64,000 nt of DNA from Symbiodinium natans (lineage: Eukaryota > Sar > Dinophyceae > Suessiales > Symbiodiniaceae): assembly GCA_905221605.1 (NCBI GenBank), contig CAJNDS010000113.1:988082-1052081 (forward strand). The letters are read 5' to 3'. Position 1 is the stretch's first letter; each line of letters opens with the position of its first letter. The position numbers were made by a program, and so were the translations under genes. This document shows, piece by piece, positions 63,953 through 64,000 of this stretch. The notes beneath the pieces were generated by a model that saw only the letters and a list, made by a program, of their open reading frames with translations, had not been told where the DNA came from and did no database searches.

Positions 63953-64000
63953 AGTCCCCCCTTATACTCACAGCCCTTTATCGGGATTATAATGGGGGGT
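63953..64000. mobile_element. Family G element, cut by window end
   Basis: CCCCCCTTATACTCACAGCC followed by GGGATTATAATGGGGGGT; the left half of a family G copy. Confidence 0.7.

Noticed and set aside
1-64000. tRNA, rRNA or snRNA genes
   Set aside because: I looked for cloverleaf-type and conserved rRNA or U-RNA segments while reading and saw none; a covariance-model search would be needed to exclude them.

Overview
The window looks like nuclear DNA of a dinoflagellate. Three observations point that way. Heptamers of the plant/alveolate telomere type (TTTAGGG or CCCTAAA) occur every few hundred bases in both orientations. Almost every open frame with recognisable content reads from the minus strand across all 64 kb, as in the long unidirectional gene arrays of dinoflagellates. 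Genes are cut by many short introns that carry terminal inverted repeats (TIRs) and target-site duplications (TSDs). From memory, invasive intronic elements of this kind with non-GT/AG borders were described in parasitic dinoflagellates (Syndiniales, Amoebophrya), so a Syndiniales-like genome is my best guess. That is inference; no rRNA or other taxonomic marker is present.

Layout. Bases 1-20,000: telomere-like arrays separated by 60-300 b unique islands, many with minus-strand open frames that look like small exons. The clearest gene is an AP2-type DNA-binding protein (7,117-8,259), possibly the end of a larger multi-exon gene (to about 11.3 kb). 19,027-19,833: G-rich tract and a 52-b hairpin minisatellite. 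20,636-23,900: an uninterrupted Ty1/copia-type polyprotein truncated by a 100-N assembly gap. 24,769-26,797: a complete five-exon S28 serine peptidase gene whose 480-residue frame I could reconstruct through four introns. 27-42 kb: several unassigned minus-strand multi-exon genes, including multi-pass membrane candidates. 42,011-45,380: a kynurenine 3-monooxygenase-like flavoprotein gene with at least five element-bearing introns. 46-64 kb: more unassigned minus-strand genes, including one with a PDZ-like segment and coiled-coil character.

The main biological signal is the intron population. At least ten families of 60-200 b elements are visible, with TIRs and 3-6 b duplications at many copies. 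In several genes, removing exactly one element plus one duplication restores a continuous frame. The border dinucleotides then follow from the duplicated target: AGGT gives GT-AG, GAAC gives GA-AG, while CACC, ATGTGG/CCACAT and ACA give no canonical border. Telomere-like repeats also act as introns, or parts of introns, in the same genes.

Limits: all calls come from reading the sequence. Most exon borders outside the S28 gene and part of the monooxygenase gene are approximate, and most products are unrecognised.
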